DNA of 64,000 bases from Burkholderia sp. SRS-46 (GTDB lineage Bacteria; Pseudomonadota; Gammaproteobacteria; Burkholderiales; Burkholderiaceae), in assembly GCF_004343775.1 (NCBI RefSeq), contig NZ_PTXL01000009.1, forward strand, positions 124,001-188,000. The letters are read 5' to 3'. Position numbers and translations under genes: made by a program. The notes beneath the pieces are model-generated. The model was not told where the DNA came from and ran no database searches. It saw nothing but the letters and a program-made list of their open reading frames with translations. The first letter of the stretch is position 1. Every line of letters begins with the position of its first letter. Positions 1 to 8,446 of this stretch are shown here, in pieces.

Positions 1-535
1 GGCTGAATCGTCCGTTGAACGGGAACGGTTCTTTATCCCTCCAGGTCCGCAGAATCAGTTCGAGCCCTTCGTCGAAGCGAGGCCGAATGTCGATTGGTGC
101 GATGCCATTGTTGATCGCCGCATCGTAAGACAAGCCGATCGGAAAACCTGCCACAAGCCGACCGCCGCTCATCACATCGATCATCGCGTATTCCTCGGCG
201 ACGCGAAGCGGTTCGCGGGCCTTACCGAGCGACCGACCCATCGGAATGATCGCGACCGGAATGTTCTCCGACTCGGTCATATAAGCCAGCGCACTGGCAA
301 TGAGGTCCGGATTTGGGATCATGTCGTATGCCGACTGGCTGTGCTCCGTTACAGCGAGTCCATCAAATCCGGCTCGAGCGGCAACCATCAGCACATCGAG
401 GAAGTCTCGAACGTCCGCATAAATTCCATCCTGATTGGTAAGAGAGTACGGGGTGTCGCACACCGACTCGTATTGGTGTTCGAAGTCCGCAGGCAACCCC
501 CGATACGCCGCTTGCGCAAATAGACTGATCTTCAT
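1..535 (-). CDS. LLM-class flavin-dependent oxidoreductase, partial (N-terminal part)
   Basis: The 178 visible residues begin MKISLFAQAAYRGLPADF and run off the left edge of the window, so the C-terminal half is missing. The segments DGLAVTEHSQSAYDM and MIDVMSGGRLVAGF are typical of the bacterial-luciferase-like (LLM) TIM-barrel family, which oxidises organic substrates using reduced FMN supplied by a partner reductase. The next gene upstream on the same strand is a flavin reductase, which would make a two-component monooxygenase. The ATG at 533-535 is the natural start because it places the first beta strand at the N terminus. The substrate cannot be told from the sequence. The family call is firm; the pairing is inferred from gene order. 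Confidence 0.85.
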   Translation of the reverse strand, partial: MKISLFAQAAYRGLPADFEHQYESVCDTPYSLTNQDGIYADVRDFLDVLMVAARAGFDGLAVTEHSQSAYDMIPNPDLIASALAYMTESENIPVAIIPMGRSLGKAREPLRVAEEYAMIDVMSGGRLVAGFPIGLSYDAAINNGIAPIDIRPRFDEGLELILRTWRDKEPFPFNGRFS

Positions 536-660
536 CTCTGCTCCTGTGATTGTCTTAACTGTTTAGTTGTGCTTATGCCGTCCAGCCGAGATCGGCCCCG
601 TGGCGTGCCCGACTGACGATGGGCTGGCGCCAGTCGATCATCCTGATGACTTACGGGTGG

Positions 661-1152
661 TCAATTGAGCAAGGGAAGACCCACGCTCATAAACCGCCCG
701 TCACTGAATGCCAGTGGGTCTCCGTCGCGCAAGATGCTCGATGTGACCTCGCCGACGACCAGGACGTGGTCTCCCCCGTCATACTGCCGCCATGGCTTAC
801 ACTGGAAAATAGCAATTGCATTTGCAAGAGCCGGTGTCGTGTTGGCCGCACCGTCGTCGTTCCAGACTAGCTCGATGCCCTCCTTGCTCCGACCTGCGAA
901 GTGCGAAGCGACATCGACTTGATCGGATCGGAGAACATTGATGGCGAAAGGCTGCGCATCAATAGCTGCGCACGTACGGGACGACCGAGCAACCGAGATC
1001 AGCACAAGTGCTGGATCAAGGGATACCGAGGTAAACGAATTCATTGTCGCGCCGCGCGGACCTTCCGCTGTGCGGTAAGTGACCACGGTTACGCCTGTCA
1101 GAAAGCGTCCGAAGCATCTGCGCAGATTTTGCGCATGCGTCTGAGTATTCAT
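661..1152 (-). CDS. Flavin reductase family protein (FMN-binding split barrel)
   Basis: This 163-residue protein has the usual length and layout of the HpaC/NtaB-type NAD(P)H:flavin oxidoreductases. The N-terminal segment GRFLTGVTVVTYRTAEGPRG is followed by TMNSFTSVSLDPALVLISV, the flavin-binding stretch of this family, and the C terminus has GDHVLVVGEVTS. It would provide reduced FMN or FAD to an oxygenase in the cytoplasm. The obvious partner is the luciferase-like monooxygenase gene 125 bp downstream on the same strand, and the two are likely co-transcribed. The LAL-type regulator gene at 1683 diverges from this pair and may control it. The family assignment is clear; the substrate of the system is unknown. 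Confidence 0.87.
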   Translation of the reverse strand: MNTQTHAQNLRRCFGRFLTGVTVVTYRTAEGPRGATMNSFTSVSLDPALVLISVARSSRTCAAIDAQPFAINVLRSDQVDVASHFAGRSKEGIELVWNDDGAANTTPALANAIAIFQCKPWRQYDGGDHVLVVGEVTSSILRDGDPLAFSDGRFMSVGLPLLN

Positions 1153-1682
1153 GTCCCTTCCCTGTCAAATTCCGCCGATTAAGGCAGTCATGCACACTGG
1201 AGCGAGCGACAATGCGTAACGAGCACTGCGATCACTACCTGTCCGAGAAAGGGCGATCGAGGTGAGAGGCACCTCCAATTGGCGTCTCATGGTCATGTCT
1301 GTGTCTCCATGTGTTCCTTGCGCCACATCCAAGCTTCGGGAAGCGGCGCTTCTGATGCGTCAATGTAGTAATCGATGGACGTTCACACACCTGCATAAAG
1401 GAAGGTGAGATGCAGTGTTCGAGCTGACTGGGACATGCGTCGCTGACGCAGCGCCCGCCCGTCAAGGGTGACGGCCACTACTAGGTGTTTTCCCGCGGCC
1501 GCCCGGCCACCCCGATTTTGGCTTCCGGGCGACGAGCATCCAAGGAAGGCGAACGCGACAAACCTATCTTTCGATAGGAACCTGGATGCTGACACGCGTG
1601 TATGCTTTTGTGAGGAGACGAGAAACCAAATGACCGGAAGCTGGCTTGTGAGCGGCTATACGGCTAGAGGAGGAAGACGAAG
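1153..1682. other. Intergenic region between divergent flavin reductase and LAL regulator genes
   Basis: This 530-bp stretch holds no convincing gene; the short open frames in it lack family resemblance and typical coding bias. It must carry the promoter of the flavin reductase/monooxygenase pair on the minus strand and that of the large regulator on the plus strand. I see no clear palindromic operator. Confidence 0.5.
1668..1673 (+). promoter_or_regulatory. Strong ribosome binding site for the LAL regulator
   Basis: AGGAGG lies 9 nt before the ATG at 1683. It decides that start against other possible in-frame starts further in. Confidence 0.7.
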
Positions 1683-4427
1683 ATGCTACCCGTGGTCGCG
1701 ACCCGGTTACGCCCGCCGACAAGAGCAGGTGCCGCGGTACCGCGAGAGGTACTGCCGACGGCGCTGGAACACTTGCGTTCACGCCGACTGCTTCTTGTGC
1801 GCGCGCCTGCCGGCTATGGCAAGAGCCTGTTGATGGCACAGCTCTATGCCGCGCTGCGGGCTGGCGGGGAAGCGCCCGTAGGGTGGATCAGTGTGGGGGA
1901 GATTGGCGCATCCCTTGCCGAAGTCGCGATGCATTGTGCAGCGGCTCTTTCCCAGATCGTGCCTGGCCTCGACAGCGCCATGCAGACCCTGTTCGAAGCA
2001 CAGCGCAATGTGTCGCCGGAAACGATCGGCGCGATGTTATGCAACGAACTGGAGAGCGCCGACGGTGATGGTTTCCTCTTTGTCGACGACCTTCATGCCA
2101 TTGCCGGCACGCCCGGTGAACGCCTGTATGAATGCTTGCTGCGCGATGCGCCGGAACGGATGCACTTTGCCATAGCAAGTCGAACGGAACCTGGCTTCAG
2201 CGTCGCACGGTTACGCGCCCGCGGCGAACTCGGCGAAATCGACTCGACAACGCTCAGGTTCTCGGTACAAGAAGCGCATCAATTCTTCAAGAGCAGCAAC
2301 GCAAGTCCGCCAAGCGACAGGCTGGTCGAGCTCGCGTGCAAAAAGACCGAAGGCTGGGCAGCAGGACTCCAGTTGGTCTCGCTATCTGTCGGCAACGGCA
2401 ATAACTGGGACGAGCGACTTCACGGCCTTTCCGGTAGCAATCGTTCGGTCGGCTCGTTTCTCGCCGACGACGTCTTCTCGGCGCAGAGTGAAGAAGTCCA
2501 ACGCTTTCTGCTCGAGTCGTCGGTTCTCCGGCAGTTCTGCTATCCGTTGTGTGATGAGGTAGGCCAACGCAACGATAGCCGGGCGATCATCAAGCAACTC
2601 CAGCGACAGGGTCTGTTTATATTTTCGCTCGACGAAGAAGAAAATTGGTATCGATATCACCATCTCTTCTCGCAATTCCTGAAGAAACGATTAAGCGAAA
2701 TCAGTCAAACTCAGTTATATACCCTGCACCGGCGTGCAGCCCACTGGTTCTGCAGCAATGGAATGCTGGACGATGCCATGTTCCATGCCATCTCCTCGGG
2801 CGACTTCAGGTATGCCGCCAGCATTCTCGACGAAGCATGTAACGACCTTTTTTACCAGGGAAAGCTTCTGTCGCTCATGGCGTGGGTCAAGCAGATTCCG
2901 GAGTGCGTGCTCAACGAATACCCAACGATACAGCTCATTCGCGCCTGGAACCTGACGCTCGAATGGCGATTCGCCGAGGCCGGATGCGTTCTGAACTCGG
3001 TACTTAAGTGCATTCGCGAGTCGGTCGAGAAAGACTCGCTCGCGCCTGAAGCTGCCGCGCGGCTTTACCAAATTTACCAGCATCGAAAGATGATGCTTGC
3101 GCATTTTTCCGATGACATGCGCACGGTAGAGCGAATGTGCCCTGAGCTGCTCGTAGATTTCCCGGACGATGACCCATATCTTCGCGGCAGCGTTGAGTTG
3201 TGTCTTCTTTGCGCTCAGCGTGAGACGTACCACCTCGAGGCCGTCGATCGCCTCGAAATGGCGGCCCGCGGTTTTTTCGAGCAAGCCAACAGCCAGTTCG
3301 TTCTTGTCTGGCATGAGAGCATACTGGGACCCGCCCTATTTCAACGCGGCGATGTTGCGAAAGCTGCAAGTGGATATCGATCTGCGATTGACATTGCGCA
3401 CGGCATCGCCGGGCATGCCAGCCCACTGGGCGCGATGCCCGCGGTCCTGCTTGCCGAGCTGTTGATGGAATGCGGCCAATACGATGTCGCGAGATCCCAA
3501 TGGGACCAGTATCTGCCGCTTTGTGACGAACTGGGCCTCGTCGACCATCTTGTTGCCGCATATGTCGGACGCGCAAGACTGGCCTCAATATTCGAAGAAA
3601 ACGAGATCGCCGAATCACTGTTGGCGCACGCCACGCGATTTGCCTCGGCAAAATCCTTCGACCGTCTTTTCTGGCATGTGACTGCAGAAAAAATCAGGCG
3701 GGCGGTACAAAGCAATGATGTCGCTAGCGCGCAGCGAATCGCCAATGAAGCAAAACTACCTCGCGATGCGACACCTCTCTACCCCTCTGATCAAACAACG
3801 ACGAAAACCGAGGCGATGGCTATCGCGTGGATCAGGCTGGCTTTGGCGCGTGGCTTCGCAAAGGAGGCCGAGGCACTGGCAAAGCGGTGGATCACATTCG
3901 CGCTGCCCCGTTCCTGCCTGCGTACCGAGATTCGCATGCGCATTCTGGTTGCCGCGTCGAAGCTGGCCTCCGGTGATGCTCGTGGAGCGACGAGAGCATT
4001 GATCGACGCACTTGCGCATGCAGTGCCGCGGGGAATTGTCCTGCCGTTCCTCGAAGAAGGCCACGCGGTCAAGCAAACGCTCGCTACGATCTTTAGCGTC
4101 CCGGAAAATCTTCGGTCTGACGTCGAGTTTTCCGATGCACTTCTGCAGGCTTATGCCGCAGGACCGGAGAGTGTCTTGCAGCGTCCACGTGCAGCGGTAG
4201 CGCAGGCAGCGGCTCTACCAGCGAGAACTGAGGGGCGGCTGTCGCAACGGGAGATTAGTATTCTTGAATTCGTCTCGCAAGGTTTGCAAAACAAGGAGAT
4301 CGCAGACCGGCTCGGCCTTTCCGAAGGGTCAGTTAAATGGTACATGCAGCAGATCTATGCAAAACTTGGCGTTAGACGGCGATTGAATGCGTATCAGAGG
4401 GCGAAAGCGTTAGGTTTAATCCGATAG
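1683..4427 (+). CDS. LAL/MalT-type LuxR family ATP-binding transcriptional regulator
   Basis: At 914 residues this has the size and order of the large ATP-binding LuxR (LAL, MalT-like) regulators. A Walker A motif APAGYGKS is at residues 41-48 and a Walker B FLFVDD at 131-136. A long helical-repeat region fills the middle. A C-terminal LuxR helix-turn-helix occupies roughly 850-914 (SQREISILEFVSQGLQNKEI, ending KLGVRRRLNAYQRA). Such proteins bind ATP and an inducer through the central repeats and activate adjacent operons. It is divergent from the flavin reductase/monooxygenase pair, its most likely target. GC content is somewhat lower than in the rest of the window, which suggests transfer. 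The inducer is unknown. Confidence 0.9.
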   Translation: MLPVVATRLRPPTRAGAAVPREVLPTALEHLRSRRLLLVRAPAGYGKSLLMAQLYAALRAGGEAPVGWISVGEIGASLAEVAMHCAAALSQIVPGLDSAMQTLFEAQRNVSPETIGAMLCNELESADGDGFLFVDDLHAIAGTPGERLYECLLRDAPERMHFAIASRTEPGFSVARLRARGELGEIDSTTLRFSVQEAHQFFKSSNASPPSDRLVELACKKTEGWAAGLQLVSLSVGNGNNWDERLHGLSGSNRSVGSFLADDVFSAQSEEVQRFLLESSVLRQFCYPLCDEVGQRNDSRAIIKQLQRQGLFIFSLDEEENWYRYHHLFSQFLKKRLSEISQTQLYTLHRRAAHWFCSNGMLDDAMFHAISSGDFRYAASILDEACNDLFYQGKLLSLMAWVKQIPECVLNEYPTIQLIRAWNLTLEWRFAEAGCVLNSVLKCIRESVEKDSLAPEAAARLYQIYQHRKMMLAHFSDDMRTVERMCPELLVDFPDDDPYLRGSVELCLLCAQRETYHLEAVDRLEMAARGFFEQANSQFVLVWHESILGPALFQRGDVAKAASGYRSAIDIAHGIAGHASPLGAMPAVLLAELLMECGQYDVARSQWDQYLPLCDELGLVDHLVAAYVGRARLASIFEENEIAESLLAHATRFASAKSFDRLFWHVTAEKIRRAVQSNDVASAQRIANEAKLPRDATPLYPSDQTTTKTEAMAIAWIRLALARGFAKEAEALAKRWITFALPRSCLRTEIRMRILVAASKLASGDARGATRALIDALAHAVPRGIVLPFLEEGHAVKQTLATIFSVPENLRSDVEFSDALLQAYAAGPESVLQRPRAAVAQAAALPARTEGRLSQREISILEFVSQGLQNKEIADRLGLSEGSVKWYMQQIYAKLGVRRRLNAYQRAKALGLIR

Positions 4428-4649
4428 TTCTCAGTGCCCCGCCCACAAAAACGCGGACAGGTTCCCGTGGAGAGTCGAATACGGGAGCTCGATCAGACCC
4501 GAGGACGCTGAACCTGAGACGGGGTGACTGCCACTTCGGATGACCGCGTCCCGGCCTTCGTCACCGGTCCCGCCAAGCGGATCTATCTCCAAGTATCCCA
4601 ACCCCGCCAAAATGGCCGAGCTCAGTCGTTCGAAATCTCTGTAATCCGA

Positions 4650-4653
4650 GATG
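4650..4653. repeat. Target-site duplication GATG, left copy, of the IS3-family element
   Basis: GATG lies immediately before the terminal TGACCTG of the IS3-family element and recurs at 8339-8342 just after its other end. A 4-bp duplication is usual for the IS407 group. Confidence 0.85.
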
Positions 4654-4669
4654 TGACCTGCCCCCGGTT

Positions 4670-4880
4670 TTAGTCCGGACTGCAGTTAGAGTCCAAGGTT
4701 AAAAACTGCTGCTTTGCATCGTGCGCCCGGGCGAACTGCGCAGGCGTCAGATAACCGAGCGAACTATGAGGCCGCTCGGTGTTGTACTCGATACGCCACT
4801 CCTCAATCAGCCGCTTGGCGTGGCGCATTGAGACGAACCAGTGCTCGTTCAGGCATTCATCTCGGAACCGCCCGTTGAAG
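4670..4880 (-). pseudogene. IS3-family transposase OrfB, 3' fragment
   Basis: The reading frame FNGRFRDECLNEHWFVSMRH followed by EEWRIEYNTERPHSSLGYLT is the C-terminal end of an IS3-family integrase-core transposase and stops at 4670. Its 5' part lies 2.5 kb away at 7354-8020, separated by the IS66 insertion. The 8-bp duplication CGTTGAAG is present at both break points, so the two halves join cleanly as ...YIESFNG. An open frame continues a little into IS66 sequence upstream, but that part is not related to the transposase. Confidence 0.9.
4873..4880. repeat. 8-bp target-site duplication of the IS66 element, left copy
   Basis: CGTTGAAG directly precedes the IS66 end GTAAGCGCCCGGT. The identical 8-mer follows the other end at 7354-7361. 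Eight base pairs is the standard duplication length of IS66-family elements. Confidence 0.92.
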
Positions 4881-4923
4881 GTAAGCGCCCGGTAAAGGCA
4901 CCCAAGCCGGCGAGTGATGGCGA

Positions 4924-6477
4924 TCAAGCGGTAGCTGGCGCCCAGCGATGCGGAAGTAACGACGCGATGTCGTCGGCGCGATGGGTCGGCAGTCGTGTGA
5001 GCACGTCTTTCAGGTAGACGTACGGATCATGACCGTTGAGTTGCGCCGACCGGATCAGGCTCATGATCGCGGCCGCGCGCTGCCCTGCGCGCAGTGAACC
5101 GGCGAACAGCCAGTTCGAGCGGCCCGTTGCCCATGGGCGAATCTGGTTTTCCAGCCAGTTGTTGTCGATGGGCACACGCCCGTCGTCGAGATAGCGCATG
5201 AGCGCTTCCCAGCGTTTCAGGCTGTAGTCGAGCGCCTTCGCAATCGCAGATCCTTCGGCAACCAGCTTGCGTTGGGTCACCATCCAGGCGTGCAATGCAT
5301 CGGCAACGGGTCTGGATCGCTGCCGGCGGATGGCCTGCCGTCGGTCGGGCTTCAGTTCGGCGACATCGCGTTCGACGTCATAGAGCGCGCCGAAGTATTT
5401 CAGCGCCTGCTCGGCGATCTGGCTCTGGTGGTTAACGTGCAGCTCGTAGAACTTCCGGCGCGCGTGAGCGACACATCCAATTTCCGTGATGCCCAGTTCG
5501 AAGCTGGCCTTGTAGCCGCTGTAGTCGTCGCACATGAGTTTGCCGCACCAGGCCCCAAGGAACTTTCGGGCATGTTCGCCGGCGCGGCTGTCGGCGAAGT
5601 CGTAGACCACGGTCTTCAGATCGGCGAACGGCGTCGTGCTGTACGCCCATAGGTAAGCCCGATGCGTCTTGCCCTTGCCAGGTGCCAGCATCTGCACCGG
5701 CGTCTCGTCGGCGTGCAGCACGTCCTGCTGCAGGAGCGCTTCGCGCAGCGCATCGACCAGTGGCTGCAGCCGTACACCGCAGACGCCGACCCAGGCACCG
5801 AGCGTCGATTGCGGGATCGCCAGGCCGGCGCGAGCAAAGATGCGTTCCTGCCGGTACAGCGGCAAGTGGTCGCCGTATTTGGCAACCAGCACCTGCGCCA
5901 GCAGCCCGGTGGTCGGAATGCCCTTGTCGATGACGTGAGGCGAGACTGGCGCCTGGATCAGGGTTCCGCAGTGCCGGCAGGCCCACTTGCCCCGGATATG
6001 CCGCTCGACCGTGAACACGCCAGGCGCATAGTCCAGCTTCTCGCTGATGTCTTCGCCCACACGCTCCCGCTGGCAACCGCACGGGCACGTGGTGTCTTCC
6101 GGTTCGTGATGGACGTCCGTGCGCGGCAAGTTCGGCGGCAAGAGCGCGCGCTTCGGCTTCTGGCGCTCCTCAGCGGCGGGCGTGGCCGGCCGAAGCTGCT
6201 CGAGCTCGGCTTCGAGTGCCGCCAGGTCCGCATCGATCGCCTCGTCGAGCAGGCTCATCTGTTCGGCATCGAGCCGCTCGCTGCGCTTGCCGAATTGCAG
6301 GCGCTTGAGCACGGAGAGTTCGTGCGTCAGTTGGTCGATACGCGTTTGCCGATACTGCAGCTCCCGTTCCTTCTCGCAGGCTTCCCGCTCTTTCTCCGTG
6401 ACCTGCACGATCAGTTGTGCGGCCAACGCACGCAGCTGTTCCGGGCTCAGGGAGTCGAGGTCGGTGGGCAGGTCCAT
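4924..6477 (-). CDS. tnpC: IS66 family transposase TnpC
   Basis: This 517-residue protein is the DDE transposase of the IS66 element. The N-terminal part is a leucine-zipper-like helical region containing LKRLQFGKRSERLD. A zinc-finger segment CPCGCQRE and CRHCGTLI follows. The catalytic core has QQDVLHADETPVQ, CDDYSGYK and IDNNWLENQIRPWATGRSNW. The start MDLPTDLDSLSPEQLRA at 6477 matches the usual N terminus; an in-frame ATG 14 codons upstream (6519) is possible but adds residues not typical of the family. Length and motifs indicate an intact enzyme. Confidence 0.93.
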   Translation of the reverse strand: MDLPTDLDSLSPEQLRALAAQLIVQVTEKEREACEKERELQYRQTRIDQLTHELSVLKRLQFGKRSERLDAEQMSLLDEAIDADLAALEAELEQLRPATPAAEERQKPKRALLPPNLPRTDVHHEPEDTTCPCGCQRERVGEDISEKLDYAPGVFTVERHIRGKWACRHCGTLIQAPVSPHVIDKGIPTTGLLAQVLVAKYGDHLPLYRQERIFARAGLAIPQSTLGAWVGVCGVRLQPLVDALREALLQQDVLHADETPVQMLAPGKGKTHRAYLWAYSTTPFADLKTVVYDFADSRAGEHARKFLGAWCGKLMCDDYSGYKASFELGITEIGCVAHARRKFYELHVNHQSQIAEQALKYFGALYDVERDVAELKPDRRQAIRRQRSRPVADALHAWMVTQRKLVAEGSAIAKALDYSLKRWEALMRYLDDGRVPIDNNWLENQIRPWATGRSNWLFAGSLRAGQRAAAIMSLIRSAQLNGHDPYVYLKDVLTRLPTHRADDIASLLPHRWAPATA

Positions 6478-6540
6478 GCTGGCCAGTCTGCCAGAGGCTG
6501 CGCCAGCGCGGAAGCGCAACTGTTTACGTCTCCGTGTGGC

Positions 6541-6876
6541 TCATATCACGGTAATCGCGTGATCGGGTGTCAGCGTCCGCCACGGCAAACCCGTGACCAG
6601 CGCACGCAGTTGTTCGGCGTTCAGCGGCAGCGAAACCGACTGTTCGCCATCGCTCCAGATGAAGCGGCCCTTGTTCAGCCGACGCGCGGCCAGCCAGATG
6701 CCCAATCCATCGTAGACCAGCACCTTCATGCGCGTGGAATGCCGATTGGCAAACAGATACGCGTGATGCGGCCGCACTGCGCCGAACACCTTCACCACCC
6801 GGGCAAGCAGCGTATCCGCACCGGCACGCATGTCGATCGGCTCGGTCGCGAGCCAGATCGCATCGATTCGAATCAT
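6541..6876 (-). CDS. tnpB: IS66 family accessory protein TnpB (IS66 Orf2)
   Basis: The 111-residue product MIRIDAIWLATEPIDMRAGA, with HHAYLFANRHSTRMKVLVYD and GRFIWSDGE later on, is the conserved IS66 Orf2/TnpB protein. It is needed for transposition although it is not the catalytic subunit. The start at 6876 overlaps the tnpA stop by four bases (ATGA), which indicates translational coupling. The frame stays open upstream to 6999, but that part overlaps tnpA and is not conserved. Confidence 0.93.
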   Translation of the reverse strand: MIRIDAIWLATEPIDMRAGADTLLARVVKVFGAVRPHHAYLFANRHSTRMKVLVYDGLGIWLAARRLNKGRFIWSDGEQSVSLPLNAEQLRALVTGLPWRTLTPDHAITVI

Positions 6877-7274
6877 CGCAGCCAGTCCCGCAGCCACGCC
6901 GCGCACTCGCCGGCCGCCGACAGCGGCCAATGCACCGTGAGCGTCGCGGCGCCCCGACGAACCTCGATCCGAATCTCTGACTCGCCCGTCGGCGCACACG
7001 CCGCTCCCAACTGGAGTGGCATGAATGCCGCCTGCGGCACGTCGAGCCCTTCAACGGCTGGCGGCTCGAGCATCCGTTGCTTCTGCTGAGCGACAACCCA
7101 GCGGCGCACAAGGTTGGCGTTCAGGCGATAGTGCAACGCGACCGCCGCGATCGATACATTCGGTTGCATCGCCGCGCGCACGACCTTCTCCTTGAACTCG
7201 CGGCTATGCCGGCGCCGGTGCGTCGGCTCGATCTGCTCCAGTTCCCCAGCTTCGTTTCCGTCCATGGTGTACAC
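6873..7274 (-). CDS. tnpA: IS66 family protein TnpA (helix-turn-helix)
   Basis: The 133-residue protein contains RRRHSREFKEKVVRAAMQPN and VALHYRLNANLVRRWVVAQQ, an HTH of the IS3/IS911-like superfamily that forms the first gene of three-gene IS66 elements. It lies close to the element end and reads toward tnpB and tnpC. An ATG three codons further in (MDGNEAGELEQ) is an equally reasonable start. Confidence 0.9.
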   Translation of the reverse strand: MYTMDGNEAGELEQIEPTHRRRHSREFKEKVVRAAMQPNVSIAAVALHYRLNANLVRRWVVAQQKQRMLEPPAVEGLDVPQAAFMPLQLGAACAPTGESEIRIEVRRGAATLTVHWPLSAAGECAAWLRDWLR

Positions 7275-7353
7275 GTGTCCACTTAAAAATTAAGTGGACA
7301 CGATCCTCCCGGTCGGGAAGCGGACAGACAAGATGACTTCACCGGGGGCTTAC

Positions 7354-8020
7354 CGTTGAAGCTCTCGATATAGGCATTTTCCACCGGCTTGCCAGGCCGA
7401 ATGAACGACAGCGTGACACCGGCTTCGTAGGTCCATGCATCCAGCACCTTACCAGCGAACTCCGGCCCGTTGTCGACCGTGATGGATGCGGGTAAGCCTC
7501 GCATCTCCTTGAGCCGCTCGAGCACTTGCTGCACTCGTAAGCCCGGCAGCGAAGTATCAACCTCGATGGCCAGGCACTCGCGCGTGTAGTCGTCGACCAC
7601 GTTCAGGCATCGAAACCGCCGACCATAGGCCAGCCCGTCAGAAACGAAGTCCATCGACCAGCTCTGATTCGGGCCTGTTGGTAACGGCAGCGGCGTGCGC
7701 TCGACGGCCGCAATACGCTTGCGTCGCCGCTTGCGCACGCTCAGTCCCGCCTTGCTGTACAGGCGCCAGATGCGCTTGTGGTTGGCGAAGCAGCCCTCCC
7801 GCTGCAACAGCACGTGAATCCGGCGATAGCCGTAGCGGCGCTTCTGCGCGGCGATGGCCATCATCCGGCCAGTCAGCGCTTCGTCGTCAACTCGGCGGCG
7901 TGATTCGTAGTGGAACAGCGAGCGCGAAATCCCTACCAGCCCGCAGGCCCGGGTAACACCCATGGCGCGTTCGGTCATCAATATCCGGACCGCTTCGCGC
8001 TTGGCCTGCGGGCTTGCTAC
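7354..8020 (-). pseudogene. IS3-family transposase OrfB, 5' fragment
   Basis: The frame reads SPQAKREAVRILMTERAMGV and then the rve catalytic core: QSWSMDFVSDGL (first Asp), SITVDNGPEF (second Asp) and ENAYIESFNG (Glu). Immediately after that Glu motif the IS66 element begins, and the frame ends shortly inside it. OrfB is normally made by a -1 frameshift near the end of OrfA, and an A-rich slippery site is present where the two frames overlap (about 8017-8025). The C-terminal portion is at 4670-4880. The three acidic residues remain, but the C-terminal end of the domain is lost. Confidence 0.9.
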
Positions 8021-8277
8021 TTTCGAGCCAGCAGGTCCTTCAGCGCGGCGTTGTCGAGCATTGATTCGGCCAACAGGCGCTTGAGCTTGTTGTTCTCCTG
8101 CTCCAGTTCCTTCAGGCGCTGCGCTTCGGAGACCGTCATCCCGCCGAACTTCGCTTTCCAGTTGTAGTAGGTCGCTTCCGAGATGCCGTACTTGCGGCAC
8201 AGCTCCGCCGGCTTCAGGCCAGCCTCAGCTTCCTTCAAGATGCTGATGATTTGTTCTTCGGTGAATCGCTTTTTCAT
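8017..8277 (-). CDS. IS3-family transposase OrfA
   Basis: The 86-residue product MKKRFTEEQIISILKEAEAG, followed by CRKYGISEATYYNWKAKFGG and a leucine zipper (LKELEQENNKLKRLLAESML), is the HTH DNA-binding subunit of an IS407-group IS3 element. It is full length and begins 61 bp from the element end. It overlaps the OrfB frame at its 3' end, as expected for programmed frameshifting. Confidence 0.93.
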   Translation of the reverse strand: MKKRFTEEQIISILKEAEAGLKPAELCRKYGISEATYYNWKAKFGGMTVSEAQRLKELEQENNKLKRLLAESMLDNAALKDLLARK

Positions 8278-8338
8278 TGCCGTTCCTCTCTGGAACGGAC
8301 TCTACACCGTCACCGTACTAAACGCGGGGAGCAGGTCA

Positions 8339-8342
8339 GATG
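8339..8342. repeat. Target-site duplication GATG, right copy, of the IS3-family element
   Basis: GATG follows directly after the terminal CAGGTCA of the IS3-family element and matches 4650-4653. Confidence 0.85.
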
Positions 8343-8446
8343 CACTCAAGACAGTAGGTTATCGGGTCAGCGGACATGGTGAAATGAAGTTAGAAGGACT
8401 GCCTCGCCAGGTTTTATGTGTACGCGGATAATCTTTCGTTCCCAGA

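Larger units (their letters stand above)
4881..7353 (-). mobile_element. Complete IS66-family insertion sequence
   Basis: The 2473-bp element has imperfect terminal inverted repeats: GTAAGCGCCCGGTAAAGGCA at the left, GTAAGCCCCCGGTGAAGTCA read inward from the right. Eighteen of the first 22 positions match. It carries the three expected genes in the order tnpA, tnpB, tnpC on the minus strand, all with open frames, and is bounded by 8-bp direct repeats. It looks intact and possibly still active. It lies inside the OrfB gene of an IS3-family element. Confidence 0.95.
4654..8338 (-). mobile_element. IS3-family (IS407-group-like) insertion sequence, interrupted by an IS66 element
   Basis: The element starts TGACCTGCCCCC at 4654 and ends at 8338 with the inverted counterpart TGACCTGCTCCCC read from the other strand. 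It is flanked by direct GATG repeats. Removing the inserted IS66 and one copy of its duplication leaves about 1204 bp, normal for this group. OrfA is intact (8017-8277). OrfB is cut in two by the IS66 element just after its catalytic glutamate. The element itself should therefore be unable to move unless transposase is supplied by another copy. Confidence 0.93.
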
